From the NCBI GenBank assembly GCA_012838355.1, contig DUPJ01000120.1:1-34827 (forward strand): a stretch of 34,827 bases of DNA, written 5' to 3'. The notes under the pieces were generated by a model. The model was given only the letters and a program-made list of their open reading frames with translations, was not told the origin of the DNA and made no database searches. Source of the stretch: Clostridiaceae bacterium. Lineage in GTDB: Bacteria; Bacillota; Clostridia; Saccharofermentanales; DTU023. The position numbers and the translations under genes are program-made. Positions 31,978 to 34,827 of the stretch are shown piece by piece. Within the stretch, counting starts at the first letter, position 1; every line of letters starts with the position of its first letter.

Positions 31978-33354
31978 ATGGCGAAAGCAAAAACAAGTTG
32001 GTTCTGCACAGACTGCGGTCACGAATCGAGCGGCTGGCTCGGACGCTGCCCGGCTTGCGGAGAATGGAATACGTTTGCCGAGGCGGATCGGGTTACAAGA
32101 AAAACGCCAGGCAAGGCACCGCGTACCTGGACCGGGGAAGAGCGCGCGGAGGTGAAACCGCTGGCAGAGATCGACGGGATGCAGGCGAGTCGATTCCAGT
32201 GCGGGTTGAGTGAACTGGATACCGTGCTCGGCGGCGGATTCGTGCGCGGTTCGCTTATACTGCTGGGCGGCGAACCGGGTGTCGGCAAATCGACGCTTGT
32301 GCTCCAGGTGCTCGGCGGGCTTGGCGAATCGTCGCTCTACGTCAGCGGTGAAGAATCACCGGCGCAGATTCGTTTGCGCGCCGACCGGCTCGGGATCAGG
32401 GCGGACGACATTAATCTGCTGGCGGCGACTGATCTGTCCCGTATCCTGGATGCGGTACGGGAGCGAAAGCCGGCACTCGTCGTGATCGATTCGATTCAAA
32501 CGCTTTACGATCCGGCGCAATCGTCTGCGCCCGGCTCCGTTACCCAGATCCGCGAGGTCACCGCACAGCTTCTCCAGCTGGCCAAGTCGACACAATCGGC
32601 AGTGCTGCTGGTGGGGCATGTCACGAAGGATGGTCAGCTGGCAGGACCGCGCATCCTGGAACATATGGTGGATACGGTTCTGTACTTTGAAGGCGAAGCA
32701 AACGGCCCTTACCGCATCATTCGGGCGCACAAGAATCGCTTCGGTGCCACAGACGAACTGGGCATCTTCGAGATGACCGGAACGGGGCTTTCGCCGGTTG
32801 CGTCAGCCGCTGACTTGTTCCGGCTCGGACGCGGCACCGGTGTTCACGGGTCGGCCGTTACAGCTGTACTGGAGGGCACCCGGCCGATGCTGCTGGAGAT
32901 TCAGGCGCTGATGGTTCCGTCCGTCTACACCGCGCCGCTGCGCACAACGCAGGGACTCGACCGTTCACGGCTGTCCATGCTGCTGGCCGTTTTGGAAAAG
33001 CAAATCCACATCGGACTTCTAAATCAGGATGCATACGTCAATGTCACGGGCGGTATCCGTATCGGCGAACCGTCTGCCGATCTGGCTGTGCTGGCGGCCG
33101 TGCTGTCATCTGTCAAGGAGCAGCCGCTGTTCGGGCCGGCCGTCATTTTGGGAGAAGTTGGTCTGACGGGCGAAATCAGGCGCATTGGACAACCGGAACG
33201 GCGCCTTGCTGAAGCAGTGCGACACGGTTTTCAGACGGTACTGCTGCCTGCGGAAAACAAGACGGAAGTGAGGCGAGGCATGGCCGACAAAATGGAAAAC
33301 ATCTATTACGTCAATCACCTCAATGAGGCGATCGATCTCATGTTTACGACATGA
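31978..33354 (+). CDS. radA: DNA repair protein RadA
   Basis: A 458-residue RadA/Sms, a RecA-like ATPase that helps branch migration in recombinational repair. Seen: a C4 zinc finger (Cys10, Cys13, Cys24, Cys27), Walker A GEPGVGKS (98-105), Walker B region LVVIDSIQT, the RadA-specific AHKNRFGATDELGIFEM, and a C-terminal Lon-protease-like domain without need of its peptidase dyad. I chose ATG 31978 with GGAGG 4 nt upstream over an upstream in-frame ATG at 31945. The stop overlaps ispD as ATGA. radA is often followed by disA in Bacillota; here ispD follows directly. Confidence 0.96.
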   Translation: MAKAKTSWFCTDCGHESSGWLGRCPACGEWNTFAEADRVTRKTPGKAPRTWTGEERAEVKPLAEIDGMQASRFQCGLSELDTVLGGGFVRGSLILLGGEPGVGKSTLVLQVLGGLGESSLYVSGEESPAQIRLRADRLGIRADDINLLAATDLSRILDAVRERKPALVVIDSIQTLYDPAQSSAPGSVTQIREVTAQLLQLAKSTQSAVLLVGHVTKDGQLAGPRILEHMVDTVLYFEGEANGPYRIIRAHKNRFGATDELGIFEMTGTGLSPVASAADLFRLGRGTGVHGSAVTAVLEGTRPMLLEIQALMVPSVYTAPLRTTQGLDRSRLSMLLAVLEKQIHIGLLNQDAYVNVTGGIRIGEPSADLAVLAAVLSSVKEQPLFGPAVILGEVGLTGEIRRIGQPERRLAEAVRHGFQTVLLPAENKTEVRRGMADKMENIYYVNHLNEAIDLMFTT

Positions 33355-34082
33355 ACCCGACCGTCTGCGCACTGATCCTGGCAGCCGGCAGGAGTGAACG
33401 TTTCGGCGGGGGAGATAATAAATGCTTTGCCCCGGTGGCCGGTCAGACCGTGCTGTGGCATTCGTATGCAGCGTTCCTTGAACTCCCGGCTATCAGCGGC
33501 ATTGTTGTTGCGGTTGCAGAAAATGAAGTCTCAAGGGCTGAGGATGCGCTGTCCGGTTTGCTCGACAGCCGCTTTTTTGGATTCTGCAAAGGCGGAAGCA
33601 CACGTCAGGCGTCCGTTATCGCCGGCCTTTCTTACCTCAGTCGTGCGGCAGACCGGGATTCGGTGGTATTGGTGCACGATGCGGCCAGATGCCTCGTCAC
33701 GCAGGCCGCCATCCAGGCGACACTGGATACCGTGATCCGTGAGCGCGCAGGTGCGGCACCGGCCATTCCGGTTGTCGATACGATTCGGCAGATCGACGCT
33801 GCAGGATATGTGACCGCCTGTCTGGAACGCGATTCGCTGCGGGCGATGCAGACACCGCAGGGAGCCAGACTCGACATTCTGCTTGAGGCATATTCATGCG
33901 CCGCCGACATGGGACTGTCCGTCACAGATGATCTTTCTGCACTGGAAGCAGTCGGCTATCCGGTGCGTCTTGTCTCAGGTGATCTGCAAAACATAAAGCT
34001 GACCGCGGCCGGTGATCTTGATCTGGCTGACAGATGGCTCCAGGCGCGAATCGACAGGCAAAATGGCGGCCTGTACCGCTAA
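33351..34082 (+). CDS. ispD: 2-C-methyl-D-erythritol 4-phosphate cytidylyltransferase (IspD)
   Basis: A 243-residue nucleotidyltransferase of the MEP isoprenoid pathway, joining CTP and MEP. Seen: LILAAGRSERFGGGDNKCF, the N-terminal signature with the catalytic Arg and Lys, VLVHDAARCLVT, PVVDTIRQI, and LRAMQTPQGARLDILLEAY with TDDLSALEA. Normal length. Translation is coupled to radA (ATGA). IspF, which acts two steps later, is encoded far away in this window and is unusual, whereas this IspD looks complete. Confidence 0.93.
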   Translation: MNPTVCALILAAGRSERFGGGDNKCFAPVAGQTVLWHSYAAFLELPAISGIVVAVAENEVSRAEDALSGLLDSRFFGFCKGGSTRQASVIAGLSYLSRAADRDSVVLVHDAARCLVTQAAIQATLDTVIRERAGAAPAIPVVDTIRQIDAAGYVTACLERDSLRAMQTPQGARLDILLEAYSCAADMGLSVTDDLSALEAVGYPVRLVSGDLQNIKLTAAGDLDLADRWLQARIDRQNGGLYR

Positions 34083-34150
34083 TGTTGCGGTATTGCAATC
34101 AAACGGTCACACAGCGTGTACTTTATAACGCAACATGTGCCATTCCCATA

Positions 34151-34159
34151 TGTTACAAT
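34151..34159 (+). promoter_or_regulatory. Extended -10 promoter for the PP2C-like gene
   Basis: TGTTACAAT: an extended -10 (TG, one base, TACAAT) about 78 bp before the ATG at 34238. No good -35 is present. The 155-bp gap after ispD also has an 8-bp inverted repeat (ATGTTGCG at 34082-34089, CGCAACAT at 34129-34136), a possible weak end signal for the radA-ispD unit. Confidence 0.4.
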
Positions 34160-34237
34160 TGTGTCCGAAATAAGAGTTCAAATATCATTCGACACGCCGT
34201 TATTTTGACGTGCCATCGGAGTTGAGGAGCTGCAAAT

Positions 34238-34827
34238 ATGGCCAAAGCATATCGACAGGCGAATACACGAATCGCCACTACCGTAAACGCGCGATATTAT
34301 CCGACCGACGACATCTCGGACGGTTATTTTCTGGACGGTCGCTTTCCTGGAAAACGTGAGGGCCGCGCTGCCGACGTCACGCTCGACCGTGAAGATCGCG
34401 GTGCGGTACTGGCAGTTTACGGCCGGCCGCAGGATGAAGAGACTGCCTGGCAGGATTCGCTTCAGAATCTGACGGCGCAGGTGAAGGCCGGCAACCATGA
34501 GATCGACGACGAGTTAAATCTTCTGGCCGAGGCGTCACTTGAAATAACCGGGCGGCAAACACTGACGACCAGCGGCCGCGAGCCGTACTTTGCAGGTGTC
34601 ATGGTGCAAGACGGAGAGGCGGTGGCCATCACACTGGGTGATGCTGGCGCTTATCTATATCGCAGCGATTTTCTGCACGCGCTGACGAACGACGATTTCC
34701 CGCTCGAAGCCATCGACTTTAACGGAAATCCCGTTGAACTTGGCGATGCTTATGCCGCGGGCAGTGCCGGCACCGTCCGTTACTCGAACATTGTTAGTCT
34801 GGAACAAAATGACGTCCTGATCGTCTG
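34238..34827 (+). CDS. PP2C-like protein, N-terminal part (cut by the window edge)
   Basis: An open frame of 196 codons from ATG 34238 to the end of the window, with GAGGAG about 7-8 nt before the start. Residues 1-120 have KAYRQANTRIATTVNARYYP and GYFLDGRFPGK, which I do not recognise. From about residue 120, YFAGVMVQDGEAVAITLGDAGAYLYRSDFLHALTNDDF closely follows the PP2C phosphatase pattern (VGDSRAYL, LTxDH), with GD at the metal-binding position. Then SNIVSLEQNDVLIV matches the strand before the D-x-L motif. The metal-binding residues upstream are not clearly visible, so it may be a divergent or inactive phosphatase. The C-terminus is unseen. Confidence 0.62.
   Translation, partial: MAKAYRQANTRIATTVNARYYPTDDISDGYFLDGRFPGKREGRAADVTLDREDRGAVLAVYGRPQDEETAWQDSLQNLTAQVKAGNHEIDDELNLLAEASLEITGRQTLTTSGREPYFAGVMVQDGEAVAITLGDAGAYLYRSDFLHALTNDDFPLEAIDFNGNPVELGDAYAAGSAGTVRYSNIVSLEQNDVLIV

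Overview
This 34.8 kb window reads as ordinary chromosome of an anaerobic, Gram-positive-type bacterium (Bacillota, probably Clostridia-like) with mid-range GC. The reasons are GGAGG-type ribosome binding sites, a LytR-CpsA-Psr cell-wall protein, a Gram-positive LexA box, an oxygen-sensitive glycyl-radical enzyme with its activase, HemZ, and non-mevalonate isoprenoid genes (ispD, ispF). Coding density is very high, with many ATGA/GTGA/TTGA start-stop overlaps and several tail-to-tail overlaps of convergent genes. I see no phage, transposon, CRISPR array or plasmid genes. The species cannot be named from the sequence alone.

Layout. 1-3366 (minus): a YjjI-type glycyl-radical enzyme, its YjjW-type radical-SAM activase, cytidine deaminase and a BMP/PnrA-type nucleoside-binding lipoprotein (cut by the window edge), a plausible nucleoside salvage and catabolism operon. 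3514-6930 (plus): an overlapping trio of a DUF1624 acyltransferase-like membrane protein, a DUF3810 zinc-peptidase-like membrane protein and HemZ, running tail-to-tail into a membrane-anchored metallophosphoesterase (minus). 7812-12959: a LnrLMN-like ABC-2 exporter (minus) divergent from a NarL-type sensor kinase and response regulator (plus); the kinase is interrupted by a frameshift at a T7 run. 12956-18824: a 56-residue membrane protein, long-type isoleucyl-tRNA synthetase, an OsmC/Ohr protein, and a queT - methyltransferase - divergent ispF operon.

18825-24268: a complete branched-chain (or related) amino acid ABC importer, livJHMGF, preceded by a good promoter, a leader of about 310 nt with a six-codon ORF, and several inverted repeats; a hairpin after livJ probably sets livJ mRNA above the permease mRNA. 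24364-25493: DUF1003 and secreted Ig-like proteins. 25564-25883: a small protein under a consensus promoter with a perfect LexA operator, a probable SOS gene of unknown role. 25880-29065: a DUF2207-like membrane protein and an LCP protein. 29167-29242: tRNA-Ala(CGC). 29493-31869: a phosphoglycolate-phosphatase-like HAD enzyme and, convergent to it, an acyl-CoA-ligase-like enzyme. 31978-34827: radA, ispD and the start of a PP2C-like protein.

The most promising leads are the SOS-controlled 85-residue protein, the YjjI operon linked to nucleoside genes, the in-phase slippery site in the sensor kinase, the structured livJ leader, and the IspF that lacks its usual substrate-loop motif. None is proven novel; all calls are from reading the sequence, without database searches.
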